DNA from: Gallionellaceae bacterium UBA6222 | GTDB taxonomy: Bacteria; Pseudomonadota; Gammaproteobacteria; Burkholderiales; Gallionellaceae | Reading direction: 5' to 3' | Length of the DNA: 10,621 nucleotides | Assembly (NCBI GenBank): GCA_002421915.1 | Contig: DISA01000083.1 | Coordinates: 1-10,621 of the forward strand | Shown: positions 1-7,033 of the stretch, one piece after another | How the letters are laid out: each line of letters opens with the position of its first letter | How positions within the stretch are numbered: position 1 is the first letter of the stretch | Position numbers and translations under genes: made by a program | Notes under the pieces: generated by a model | What the model was told of the DNA's origin: nothing | Database searches by the model: none | The model's input: the letters and a program-made list of their open reading frames with translations, nothing else

Positions 1-693
1 TACATCGCCGGTTTTCCCGACCATCCGCATCGCGGGTTCGAGACCATCACTTATATGCTCGCCGGCCGCATGCGCCACCGCGACAGTGCGGGACACGAGG
101 GTTTGCTCGGTGACGGCGGCGTGCAATGGATGACTGCCGGGCGCGGCGTGATTCATTCCGAGATTCCGCAACAGAAAGGCGGCGTGATGGAAGGTTTTCA
201 GCTCTGGCTGAACCTGCCTGCCAAAGACAAGATGGTCGATCCCTGGTATCGCGATTTCAGCAGTGCCGACATCCCCGAATATGCGACCAATGAAGGCGTG
301 ACCGTGCGCGTCATTGCCGGGGGAAGTAACGGCGTGGCGGGGGCAGTCAGCCGCGCAGTGACCGAGCCAATTTATCTCGATATTCATCTGCCCGCAGGTA
401 CGTCGTTCTCCACCGCCATCCCGGCAACGCACAACGCCTTCATTTATGTCTATCGCGGCGCGGCGAATGTGGCGGGAACGGAAGTGGCGGCGCAGCGCAT
501 GGGCGTTCTGGACAACACGGCGGAGGCGGACGGGATTACTGTATCCGCGACCGAGCCGACGCGGCTGATCCTTGTCGCGGGCAAACCGCTCAACGAGCCC
601 ATCGTGCAATACGGTCCGTTTGTGATGAATACGCAGGAACAGATCCATCAGACGCTGGACGATTTCAGAAATGGCCTTCTGGCCAGAACGTAG
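1..693 (+). CDS. Pirin family protein (5' end outside window)
   Basis: The reading frame is open from base 1 and ends with TAG at 691-693, giving 230 residues of a protein whose N-terminus lies before the window. Pirins are bicupin proteins that usually bind one iron atom; some have quercetinase activity and others act as redox-responsive partners of regulators or enzymes. The N-terminal cupin metal site is visible. HPHRGFET gives His8 and His10 and GRGVIHSE gives His52 and Glu54 (numbered from the first codon here), matching the 2-His/1-His/1-Glu ligand pattern of human pirin. The C-terminal pirin domain ends with a typical LILVAGKPLNEPIVQYGPFVMN stretch. About 40-50 N-terminal residues are probably missing because of the window edge, not because of truncation in the genome. 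It lies 37 bases before yceI on the same strand and is probably cotranscribed. Family assignment is secure; substrate or partner cannot be read from the sequence. Confidence 0.93.
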   Translation, partial: YIAGFPDHPHRGFETITYMLAGRMRHRDSAGHEGLLGDGGVQWMTAGRGVIHSEIPQQKGGVMEGFQLWLNLPAKDKMVDPWYRDFSSADIPEYATNEGVTVRVIAGGSNGVAGAVSRAVTEPIYLDIHLPAGTSFSTAIPATHNAFIYVYRGAANVAGTEVAAQRMGVLDNTAEADGITVSATEPTRLILVAGKPLNEPIVQYGPFVMNTQEQIHQTLDDFRNGLLART

Positions 694-730
694 TTTCCAT
701 CCCGTACCAACCACGCAAAAGGAGCCCGAC

Positions 731-1297
731 ATGAACAAGACCAGCGCAATTCTCATCGCCACCCTGCTTTCCGCCACCGCTTATGCAGCCCCTGAAACTT
801 ATATGATCGAACCGACACATACTTTGCCGCGTTTCGAATACAGCCATTTTGGCTACTCCACCCAGCTCAGCCGTTTCGATAAAACGTCCGGCACTATTGT
901 GCTCGATCGCGCGGCGAAAAAAGGCTCGGTCGATATCGTGATTGATGCGACATCGGTCAACACCGGTTACGCCCTGTTCAACCAGCACATCCAAGCGGCA
1001 GATTATTTTGACACCGAGATGTTTCCCACTATCACCTTCAAGTCGAACCGGATGAAATTCGATGGTGACAAATTGGTGGCGGTAACGGGCGATCTGACTG
1101 TCAAGGGCGTGACAAAACCGGTGATGCTGACCGTCACCTCTTTCCATTGCATGCCGCATCCCATGGTGAAGAAAGATGCCTGCGGTGCCAATGCCACGGC
1201 GACGATCAAACGTTCCGACTTTAATATGGGCAAGAACGCGCCTTACGTCAGCGATGAAGTGAAATTGACCATTCCGGTCGAAGCGATCAAGCAATAA
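731..1297 (+). CDS. YceI family periplasmic lipocalin-like protein
   Basis: This encodes 188 residues, close to E. coli YceI (about 190). YceI proteins form a beta-barrel with a hydrophobic pocket that binds isoprenoid-type lipids, and several are induced by base or osmotic stress. Residues 1-19 are a clear Sec signal peptide (MNKTS, then hydrophobic AILIATLLSATAYA) with a likely cleavage AYA|APE, so the mature protein is periplasmic. Family marks are EPTHTLPRFEYSHFG (27-41), the YFDTEMFPTITFKS segment (92-105), VTGDLTVKGVTKPV (118-131) and RSDFNMG (161-167). Cys140 and Cys151 could form a disulfide in the periplasm (inference). The ATG at 731 is preferred over an in-frame ATG at 671 because AAGGAG lies 6-7 bases upstream and the signal peptide begins here; the longer form would bury the signal and overlap the pirin gene. 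It sits between pirin and an ene-reductase, consistent with a stress-linked operon. The ligand is unknown. Confidence 0.93.
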   Translation: MNKTSAILIATLLSATAYAAPETYMIEPTHTLPRFEYSHFGYSTQLSRFDKTSGTIVLDRAAKKGSVDIVIDATSVNTGYALFNQHIQAADYFDTEMFPTITFKSNRMKFDGDKLVAVTGDLTVKGVTKPVMLTVTSFHCMPHPMVKKDACGANATATIKRSDFNMGKNAPYVSDEVKLTIPVEAIKQ

Positions 1298-1314
1298 CCC
1301 GTGAGGAATATGCA

Positions 1315-2382
1315 ATGACTGCCATCCTTTTTACTCCGACCACACTCGGTAATCTGCAACTCAAGAATCGCGTGGTGATGGCACCGATGACGCGCTCGCG
1401 CGCCACCGGCAACGTGCCGAACATGCTAATGGAAAAATACTACAGCCTGCGCACCGCAGCCGGACTCATCATTACCGAGGGCACTTCGCCTTCGCCAAAC
1501 GGTTTGGGCTATGCGCGCATTCCCGGGCTGTTTTCCGATGGGCAGGTACAGGGCTGGAAGCGTGTGACAGATGCTGTGCATGCCGGTGGCGGCAATATCT
1601 TCGTGCAACTGATGCACACCGGGCGTGTCAGCCATCCCGCCAACATGCCCGATGGAAGCCATGTGGTGGCTCCTTCCGCGCTGGCCACACCGGGCGAGAT
1701 GTGGACCGACACCAGCGCTATGCAACCCCATCCCGTGCCTAGCGAGATGACTGAAGAGGATATTGCGACTGCGATCGCGGAATATGCCAATGCTTCCAAA
1801 CGTGCCCTCGAAGCCGGATTCGACGGGGTCGAGCTGCATGCGGCGAACGGCTATCTGATCGACCAGTTCCTCAGTACCGCCGCCAACCAGCGCACCGACC
1901 AGTGGGGTGGCAGCGTGGAAAACCGCATCCGCTTTGCGGTCGAAGTCGCCAAGGCGGCTGCGGCACAGATTGGCGCGGAGCGCATCGGCATGCGCATCTC
2001 GCCTTACGGTGTGTTCAACGGCACCGCACCCGATGCCAAGATGGATGCGCTGTATCTGCGCCTGGTCGAGGAATTGAACGCGGTCGGTCTGGTGTATATC
2101 CACGTGGTCGATCACAGCTCGATGGGCGCGCCGGAAGTCAGCCCGGAGCTAAAGGCGAAGATTCGCGCCAACTTCAAGGGCAAATACATCCTCTCCGGCG
2201 GCTACGATGCGGTGCGGGCGAACGCCGATCTGGATGCGCAGAAGGGCGATCTGGTGGCATTCGGCCGTCCCTTTATCTCCAACCCGGACCTGGTGGCGAA
2301 GCTGCAAAGCGGTGCGGCGCTGACCCCGCCCGACATGAGCACCTTCTACACACCGGGCGAAAAAGGCTATACCGACTACTGA
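1315..2382 (+). CDS. Old Yellow Enzyme family alkene reductase (NemA-type)
   Basis: This encodes a 355-residue FMN-dependent NAD(P)H oxidoreductase of the classical OYE class, which reduces activated C=C bonds of enals, enones, maleimides or nitro compounds. It is a cytoplasmic TIM barrel and spans the usual family length. Visible marks are the N-terminal FMN region LKNRVVMAPMTRSRA with Thr26 at the flavin-tuning position, HTGRVSHPAN, and the substrate-anchoring HAANGY motif with His175, Asn178 and Tyr180, equivalent to the His/Asn/Tyr set of yeast OYE1. NQRTDQWGGSVENR and the C-terminal phosphate-binding VAFGRPFISNPDL follow. The ATG at 1315 has GAGG at 1303-1306, 8 bases upstream, and follows yceI by 17 bases. 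A strong terminator lies 17 bases after the stop. NemA is the best-known relative (N-ethylmaleimide/electrophile detoxification), but physiological substrate cannot be fixed, so I give no symbol. Confidence 0.95.
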   Translation: MTAILFTPTTLGNLQLKNRVVMAPMTRSRATGNVPNMLMEKYYSLRTAAGLIITEGTSPSPNGLGYARIPGLFSDGQVQGWKRVTDAVHAGGGNIFVQLMHTGRVSHPANMPDGSHVVAPSALATPGEMWTDTSAMQPHPVPSEMTEEDIATAIAEYANASKRALEAGFDGVELHAANGYLIDQFLSTAANQRTDQWGGSVENRIRFAVEVAKAAAAQIGAERIGMRISPYGVFNGTAPDAKMDALYLRLVEELNAVGLVYIHVVDHSSMGAPEVSPELKAKIRANFKGKYILSGGYDAVRANADLDAQKGDLVAFGRPFISNPDLVAKLQSGAALTPPDMSTFYTPGEKGYTDY

Positions 2383-2399
2383 TCGCCGGGCAATCCACG

Positions 2400-2436
2400 G
2401 GTCGCACCTGCCGGATGCAGATGCGGCCTTTTTTTT
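2400..2436 (+). terminator. Rho-independent terminator after the ene-reductase gene
   Basis: Bases 2400-2411 pair with 2417-2428: GGTCGCA against TGCGGCC (one G-U pair), one C/A mismatch at 2407/2421, then CTGC against GCAG, closing a five-base CGGAT loop. Eight consecutive T residues follow at 2429-2436. This is a textbook intrinsic terminator for the + strand pirin-yceI-OYE transcript and separates it from the phosphoketolase operon. Confidence 0.9.
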
Positions 2437-2460
2437 GTGTGCGCTTGAAACAAACTCGCA

Positions 2461-2510
2461 GGCAGATCGGCTGTCAAGTTGCGTGATTAGCCGTGCAGGG
2501 CTAATCTGCC
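2461..2510. repeat. Nested inverted repeats in the xfp upstream region
   Basis: GGCAGAT at 2461-2467 is repeated inverted as ATCTGCC at 2504-2510. Inside it, GATTAGCC at 2485-2492 is inverted as GGCTAATC at 2499-2506 with a six-base spacer, and CGGCT (2468-2472) can also pair with AGCCG (2489-2493). The pairings overlap, so they are alternatives. The element lies after the upstream terminator and before the candidate xfp promoter, so it fits an operator or regulator-binding site better than a transcript structure. No known operator consensus was recognised. Confidence 0.55.
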
Positions 2511-2545
2511 GCGTATCGTGGAGACATCAAAGATTCATTTTCCAG

Positions 2546-2554
2546 TGCTATATT
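2546..2554 (+). promoter_or_regulatory. Candidate extended -10 promoter for xfp
   Basis: TGC followed by TATATT (2549-2554) matches a sigma-70 extended -10 element (TGn TATAAT with one change). Transcription would begin near 2561 and leave a leader of about 30 bases before the xfp ATG. No good -35 box is seen at 17 bases spacing (bases 2526-2531 read ATCAAA), which is tolerated by extended -10 promoters. A promoter is expected here because a strong terminator lies just upstream. The exact site is a guess. Confidence 0.4.
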
Positions 2555-2590
2555 CCGTAGCCTCTTCCCAATCCCTGACTGACGCTAACC

Positions 2591-4960
2591 ATGAACATGC
2601 AAACCACCCCTTTGTCCGCTGACGACGTCAAGCGTATCGACGCCTATTGGCGCGCGTGCAATTACCTTGCCGCCGGCATGATCTATCTGCGCGACAACCC
2701 GCTGCTCAGGGAGCCGCTCAAACCCGAGCACATCAAGAGCCGTTTGCTCGGCCATTGGGGCTCCAGTCCCGGCCTGGCCTTCACCTACATCCACATGAAC
2801 CGCCTGATCAACAAATATGATCTGGATGCGATTTTCATGGCGGGGCCGGGACACGGCGCGCCGGGCGTGCTGGGGCCGGTGTATCTGGAAGGCCGCTACA
2901 GCGAGGTGTATCCGAACAAGGGCGAGAACATCGATGGCATGCGCGAGTTCTTCAAGGAGTTTTCCTTCCCCGGCGGCATCGGCAGCCACTGCACGCCGGA
3001 AACCCCGGGATCCATCCACGAAGGAGGTGAACTGGGCTACAGCGTATCGCATGCCTTCGGCGCGGCGTACGACAATCCCGATCTGATCGTGACGGTGGTG
3101 GTGGGGGACGGCGAATCCGAAACTGCACCGCTGGCAACGTCATGGCACTCCAATAAATTCCTCAACCCGATCCGTGACGGCGCGGTGTTGCCGGTGTTGC
3201 ACCTGAACGGTTACAAGATCAACAACCCGACTCTGCTGTCGCGCATTTCGCACGAGGAACTGGAGAATCTGTTCAAGGGCTACGGCTGGACGCCGCACTT
3301 TGTCGAAGGTGACGATCCGCAAGCCATGCACCAGGCGATGGCCGGGACGATGGAGCAGTGCGTGTTGGATATCCGCCGCATCCAGCAGGAAGCGCGCAGC
3401 AGCGGCAAGCCGCTGCGCCCGCGCTGGCCGATGATCGTGCTGCGCTCGCCCAAGGGCTGGACCGGCCCGAAAGAAGTGGACGGCAAAAAGGTGGAAGGTT
3501 TCTGGCGTGCGCACCAGGTGCCGATCGGAGATATGAAGACGCCGGAACATTTCGCCCAGCTGGAAGCGTGGTTGAAGCGCTACAAGACTTCAGAATTGTT
3601 TGATGAGAATGGCGCGCTGTTGCCTGAATTGAAAGCACTCTCTCCAAAAGGTGAACGCCGCATGAGCGCGAATCCGCACGCCAACGGCGGTTTGTTGCGC
3701 AAGGCATTGCGCCTGCCGGACAGCAAGGACTATGCGGTGGAGGTGAAAAAACCGGGCACTACCGTGGCCGAGAACACCCGCCCGCTGGGCAAGTTCCTGC
3801 GCGACATCATGCGCGACAATATGCACAACTTCCGCGTGTTCGGCCCGGACGAGAACAGCTCGAACAAGCTGGACAACCTCTATGAGGTGAGCAAGAAAAC
3901 CTGGATGGCCGAGATGTTGCCGGAAGATGCGGGTGGCGGCGAATTGTCGCCCGATGGCCGCGTGATGGAAATGCTGTCCGAGCATACATTGGAAGGTTGG
4001 CTGGAGGGTTATCTGCTCACCGGGCGGCACGGTTTTTTCTCCACCTACGAGGCGTTCGTGCACGTCATCGATTCCATGTTCAACCAGCATGCCAAGTGGC
4101 TGGCGATGTCGAAGGAAGTGCCGTGGCGCGCGCCGGTGTCGTCGCTGAATTTGCTGATTACTTCCACCGTGTGGCGCCAGGATCACAACGGCTTCACCCA
4201 TCAGGATCCGGGTTTCCTCGACGTGGTGGTGAACAAGAGCCCGAACGTGACGCGCATCTATCTGCCGCCCGATGTGAACTGTCTGCTGACGGTCGCCGAG
4301 CATTGCCTGAAGAGCACCAACTACATCAACGTCATCGTCTGCGACAAGCAGAAGCATTTGCAATATCTCGACATGGATACCGCCATCAAGCACTGCACCA
4401 AAGGCATCGGCATCTGGGATTGGGCGAGCAATGACGACGGCGGTGAGCCGGATGTGGTGATGGCCAGCGCGGGCGATATCCCGACCAAGGAAGCATTGGC
4501 CGCCGTGGTGATGCTGCGCGAACATTTCCCCGCGCTGAAAGTGCGTTTCATCAACGTGGTCGATCTGTACAAACTCACGCCGTCGAGCGAGCATCCGCAC
4601 GGCCTGACCGACCGCGATTTTGACAGCCTGTTCACGCTGGACAAGCCGGTGATGTTCAATTTCCACGGCTACCCCTGGCTGATCCACCGCCTCGCCTATC
4701 GCCGCGCCAACCACAAAAATTTCCATGTGCGCGGCTACAAGGAAAAAGGCAGCATCAACACGCCACTGGAACTGGCGATCCAGAACCAGATCGACCGCTT
4801 CAGCCTGGTTATCGACATCATCGACCGCTTACCCGCGTTGCATGTGGCGGGCGCACATGTGAAAGAACAGATGCTGAACAAACAGATCGAGTGCCGCAAC
4901 TACGCATATGAAAACGGCGTTGATCTGCCGGAGGCGGATAACTGGTCATGGCCGTATTAA
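2591..4960 (+). CDS. xfp: Xylulose-5-phosphate/fructose-6-phosphate phosphoketolase
   Basis: This encodes 789 residues, full length for the family (about 790-825). The enzyme uses thiamine diphosphate and Mg2+ to split xylulose-5-P (and often fructose-6-P) with phosphate, giving acetyl phosphate plus glyceraldehyde-3-P (or erythrose-4-P), in the cytoplasm. Active-site residues are present: His55 in GHWGSSPG, His88 in GPGHGAPG, His133 in GSHCTPETPGSIHEGG, the ThDP/Mg2+ motif GDGESE from 172, Glu464 in SEHTLEGW (the glutamate expected to activate ThDP), GRHGFFSTYEAF (478-489), and His537 in RQDHNGFTHQDPG. Domain order is PP-domain, Pyr-domain, then the C-terminal transketolase-like domain. The start at 2591 gives the conserved N-terminal alignment (DAYWRACNYLAAGMIYLRDNPLL), but no good Shine-Dalgarno is visible in the preceding CCTGACTGACGCTAACC, which is unusual. 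It is followed by ackA, the usual partner. Whether it prefers X5P or F6P cannot be told. Confidence 0.97.
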   Translation: MNMQTTPLSADDVKRIDAYWRACNYLAAGMIYLRDNPLLREPLKPEHIKSRLLGHWGSSPGLAFTYIHMNRLINKYDLDAIFMAGPGHGAPGVLGPVYLEGRYSEVYPNKGENIDGMREFFKEFSFPGGIGSHCTPETPGSIHEGGELGYSVSHAFGAAYDNPDLIVTVVVGDGESETAPLATSWHSNKFLNPIRDGAVLPVLHLNGYKINNPTLLSRISHEELENLFKGYGWTPHFVEGDDPQAMHQAMAGTMEQCVLDIRRIQQEARSSGKPLRPRWPMIVLRSPKGWTGPKEVDGKKVEGFWRAHQVPIGDMKTPEHFAQLEAWLKRYKTSELFDENGALLPELKALSPKGERRMSANPHANGGLLRKALRLPDSKDYAVEVKKPGTTVAENTRPLGKFLRDIMRDNMHNFRVFGPDENSSNKLDNLYEVSKKTWMAEMLPEDAGGGELSPDGRVMEMLSEHTLEGWLEGYLLTGRHGFFSTYEAFVHVIDSMFNQHAKWLAMSKEVPWRAPVSSLNLLITSTVWRQDHNGFTHQDPGFLDVVVNKSPNVTRIYLPPDVNCLLTVAEHCLKSTNYINVIVCDKQKHLQYLDMDTAIKHCTKGIGIWDWASNDDGGEPDVVMASAGDIPTKEALAAVVMLREHFPALKVRFINVVDLYKLTPSSEHPHGLTDRDFDSLFTLDKPVMFNFHGYPWLIHRLAYRRANHKNFHVRGYKEKGSINTPLELAIQNQIDRFSLVIDIIDRLPALHVAGAHVKEQMLNKQIECRNYAYENGVDLPEADNWSWPY

Positions 4961-4965
4961 AAAAC

Positions 4966-5050
4966 GGGAAGGGTGAAGGGACTGCTCCTTCGTCGCTCAA
5001 GGGAGAAGGGAATGAAGGTTTTTACCCTTATCCCTTCCCTCTTCTCCCTT
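4966..5050. repeat. GA/CT-rich inverted repeats between xfp and ackA
   Basis: The 100-base gap is almost purine-only on its left and pyrimidine-only on its right. AAGGGAGAA (4999-5007) pairs with TTCTCCCTT (5042-5050) and GGGAA (5008-5012) continues with TTCCC (5035-5039). A competing fold pairs GGGAAGGG (4966-4973) with CCCTTCCC (5032-5039) and AAGGG (4976-4980) with CCCTT (5025-5029). No T-run follows, so it is not a standard terminator. It could be a dispersed intergenic repeat, an mRNA-stability hairpin, or a structure affecting ackA translation. Confidence 0.7.
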
Positions 5051-5060
5051 CTCCAATAAT

Positions 5061-6110
5061 ATGAAAACCATTCTCACCATCAACAGCGGTTCCTCCTCGG
5101 TCAAGGCCAGCCTGTTCGGTGCGGACGGCACACGGCAGAATTTCTTTTACGGCCATCTGCGTGATCCGCGTGCCGGCTTCGACCGGCTGCTGCACGACCT
5201 GCACGGGCACGCGCCGGCCATTGTCGGCCATCGTTTTGTGCACGGCGGCGACATCAGCGATGCGGCGCGCGCGGTGGATGATGTCGAATTGGCAAGACTG
5301 CAGGCCATCGTGCCGCTTGCACCGCTGCACCTGCCGGGCAATCTGCTGGGCATCGAATTGTGCCGCGAACGCTTTGCCGTGCCGCAGATCGCCTGCTTCG
5401 ATACCGCCTTTCATTCCACCCTGCCGGAAATCGCCAGGCGACTGCCGATTCCAACAATATATGGAATGCGCCGCTACGGTTTTCACGGCTTGAACTATGC
5501 GCATGTCGCCGGCGTGTTGCCGGCGCTTCTGGGCGACACCGCGCGCGGCAATGTGATCGTCGCGCACCTGGGCAGCGGCGCCAGCCTGTGCCTGCTGCGC
5601 GAGCTGAAATCGCGGGACACCACCATGGGCTATACCCCGGCGGGCGGCATCGTGATGGGCACGCGCAGCGGCGACCTCGACCCCGGCGTGATGCTGGAGC
5701 TCGCGCAACGGCATGATGTGAACACCCTGCGCGACATCGTTTTCCACCAGATGGGATTGCTCGCACTCTCCGGCGGAGAAAGCAGCGAGATGCGTGACCT
5801 GCTCGCCAGCAACAGCGAGGCGGCGAAATTCGCGGTGGATTATTTTTGCCGCCAGGTGAGCGGCGCGATTGGCAACTTCGCCGCCAGGGCGGGCGGTCTC
5901 GATGCGCTGGTGTTTACCGGCGGCATCGGCGAACACAGCGCCCTCATCCGTGAGAAGATATGCGCCACACTGGGGTTCATGGGAATTCGCCTCGACCACG
6001 CGGCCAATGAAAAACATGCGCCACGCGTCGAAGCTTCAGATGCAATGCCCGTCTGCATCATTCCCGCCGACGAGGAAAGCGTGATCCGCCAGTTATGTCT
6101 GCAAACATGA
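5061..6110 (+). CDS. ackA: Acetate kinase, short form
   Basis: This encodes a 349-residue ASKHA-fold kinase that transfers phosphate between acetyl phosphate and ADP, giving acetate and ATP. Placed after xfp, it would harvest the acetyl phosphate made by phosphoketolase. All catalytic positions known from the Methanosarcina enzyme can be matched: Asn8 (INSGSSSVK), Arg58 (GHRFVHGG), His90 (LAPLH), Asp114 (CFDTAFH), His142 (YGFHG), Arg202 (MGTRSGDLDPG) and Glu338 (IPADEE); FTGGIGEH (286-292) is the nucleotide-binding signature. Typical AckA has about 400 residues. The shortfall is mostly about 33 residues before Arg58, with smaller losses later and a shorter C-terminus, so this is a compact subtype and not a broken gene. 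The start is set by the conserved N-terminal strand, yet the preceding bases (CTTCTCCAATAAT) contain no Shine-Dalgarno. The 3' end overlaps the next gene through ATGA. Propionate kinase activity is possible but the xfp context favours acetate. Confidence 0.93.
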   Translation: MKTILTINSGSSSVKASLFGADGTRQNFFYGHLRDPRAGFDRLLHDLHGHAPAIVGHRFVHGGDISDAARAVDDVELARLQAIVPLAPLHLPGNLLGIELCRERFAVPQIACFDTAFHSTLPEIARRLPIPTIYGMRRYGFHGLNYAHVAGVLPALLGDTARGNVIVAHLGSGASLCLLRELKSRDTTMGYTPAGGIVMGTRSGDLDPGVMLELAQRHDVNTLRDIVFHQMGLLALSGGESSEMRDLLASNSEAAKFAVDYFCRQVSGAIGNFAARAGGLDALVFTGGIGEHSALIREKICATLGFMGIRLDHAANEKHAPRVEASDAMPVCIIPADEESVIRQLCLQT

Positions 6111-6361
6111 AATTGCTGCTGTACGGCACGGCGTGCTGCCATCTGTGCGGGCAGGCAGAGGCGCTGTTGCACGCGCTTGGCGTGAGCGCAGCGCACATCG
6201 ACATTGCGGACGACGACGCACTGCTGGAACGCTATGGCACCCGCATCCCGGTCGTCAGGCGGCTCGATAACGATACCGAGATCGGCTGGCCGTTTGAACG
6301 GGAAAGCCTGCGCGATTTTCTTGCGCTTGCGCGCGAATTCAACGATTGCAAGGGGATATGA
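6107..6361 (+). CDS. Glutaredoxin-like (DUF836-type) thioredoxin-fold protein
   Basis: This encodes an 84-residue single-domain protein. It begins with a beta strand (MKLLLYG) and carries a CxxC motif, Cys11-His-Leu-Cys14, at the start of helix 1, with the thioredoxin-fold cis-proline expected at Pro48 in TRIPVV. A late GWPF segment (60-63) follows. These are the marks of the small glutaredoxin-like DUF836 family, which are presumed thiol-disulfide exchange proteins of the cytoplasm with unknown partners. I choose ATG at 6107, which overlaps the ackA stop as ATGA, because the family normally starts right at this strand. An in-frame ATG at 6095 would add MSAN and has a more distant GAGGAAAG. 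The 3' end overlaps the tpm start, so ackA, this gene and tpm look translationally coupled. Cys10 is next to the motif, so CCHLC is read. Function beyond redox is not deducible. Confidence 0.85.
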   Translation: MKLLLYGTACCHLCGQAEALLHALGVSAAHIDIADDDALLERYGTRIPVVRRLDNDTEIGWPFERESLRDFLALAREFNDCKGI

Positions 6362-7014
6362 TGGAGCACGATTTCTGGCATGAACGCTGGCGCACCGGCG
6401 AAACAGGCTTTCACCAGAACGAGGTCAATGCCTGGTTGTTGAAGCACTGGGATGCCCTGGCTGCGCCGGACACGAGTCTTGTGTTTGTTCCATTGTGCGG
6501 CAAGACTGCGGACATGATCTGGTTGCGCCAGCGCGGGCATCGGGTGCTCGGCGCGGAATTGAGCATGATCGCCGTGCAGTCGTTCTTTGCCGAGAATGGC
6601 GCGACGCCGCACGCGACCACGCTGGATGATTTCGAGTGTCTGGAAAATGACGGCATCCGCCTGTTGTGCGGTGATTTCTTTGCGTTGCGCGCCGGGAATC
6701 TGGCACAGGTCGGTGCCGTGTATGACCGCGCGGCACTGATCGCGCTACCCCCCGAGATGCGCAGGCAGTACGCCGCACACATGGCGCACATCCTGCCGCC
6801 GGGAACGCCGATGCTGTTGGTCGTGATGGATTATCCGCAGCACGAACGCAGTGGCCCGCCGTTTGCGGTCACACCCGACGAGGTGCGTGAACTTTACGGG
6901 AGCGTGGCCGACATCGAAGTGCTGGAATCACGCGATGTGCTTGACGAGAATCCCCGCTTCAAGCAGCAGGGGCTGACACGGATGCGGGAGCATGTGTTGC
7001 GCCTGCGATTCTGA
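6361..7014 (+). CDS. tpm: Thiopurine S-methyltransferase
   Basis: This encodes 217 residues, the usual length of bacterial TPMT (about 218). It is a SAM-dependent class I methyltransferase that methylates thiols of thiopurines; bacterial homologues also methylate selenium and tellurium oxyanions to volatile forms. Family marks are the N-terminal DFWHERWRTGETGFHQN (4-20), the SAM-binding block VPLCGKTADMIWL (43-55) followed by GHRVLGAELS, YDRAALIALPPEMR (121-134), and MDYPQHERSGPPFAV (156-170). I choose ATG at 6361: AGGGG at 6351-6355 is five bases upstream and the stop of the preceding gene overlaps by one base (TGATG). In-frame ATGs at 6346 and 6358 are possible but give poorer spacing. Its presence with xfp and ackA is not an obvious pathway link; shared transcription is suggested by the overlaps. 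The natural substrate is unknown. Confidence 0.95.
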   Translation: MEHDFWHERWRTGETGFHQNEVNAWLLKHWDALAAPDTSLVFVPLCGKTADMIWLRQRGHRVLGAELSMIAVQSFFAENGATPHATTLDDFECLENDGIRLLCGDFFALRAGNLAQVGAVYDRAALIALPPEMRRQYAAHMAHILPPGTPMLLVVMDYPQHERSGPPFAVTPDEVRELYGSVADIEVLESRDVLDENPRFKQQGLTRMREHVLRLRF

Positions 7015-7033
7015 AGCATGGCCGGCCTTTGCA

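Noticed and set aside
671..730. N-terminal extension of yceI by 20 codons
   Set aside because: It overlaps the pirin gene and places a hydrophilic stretch before the signal peptide; AAGGAG supports 731.
665..1315. 216-codon open frame on the - strand covering yceI almost exactly
   Set aside because: It is the antisense shadow of a signal-peptide-bearing YceI gene with a good ribosome-binding site; the coincidence in extent has no further support.
3590..4726. 378-codon open frame on the - strand inside xfp
   Set aside because: It is antisense to a clearly conserved phosphoketolase, rich in His/Arg/Val as expected from a high-GC shadow frame, and matches no family I recognise.
5028..6017. 329-codon open frame on the - strand over ackA
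   Set aside because: It is antisense to ackA, whose catalytic motifs are all intact; length is explained by high GC and codon bias.
7015..7033. Terminator at GGCCGGCC between the tpm and prpE stops
   Set aside because: The palindrome has no room for a loop and is followed by only three T residues; I cannot support a terminator here.
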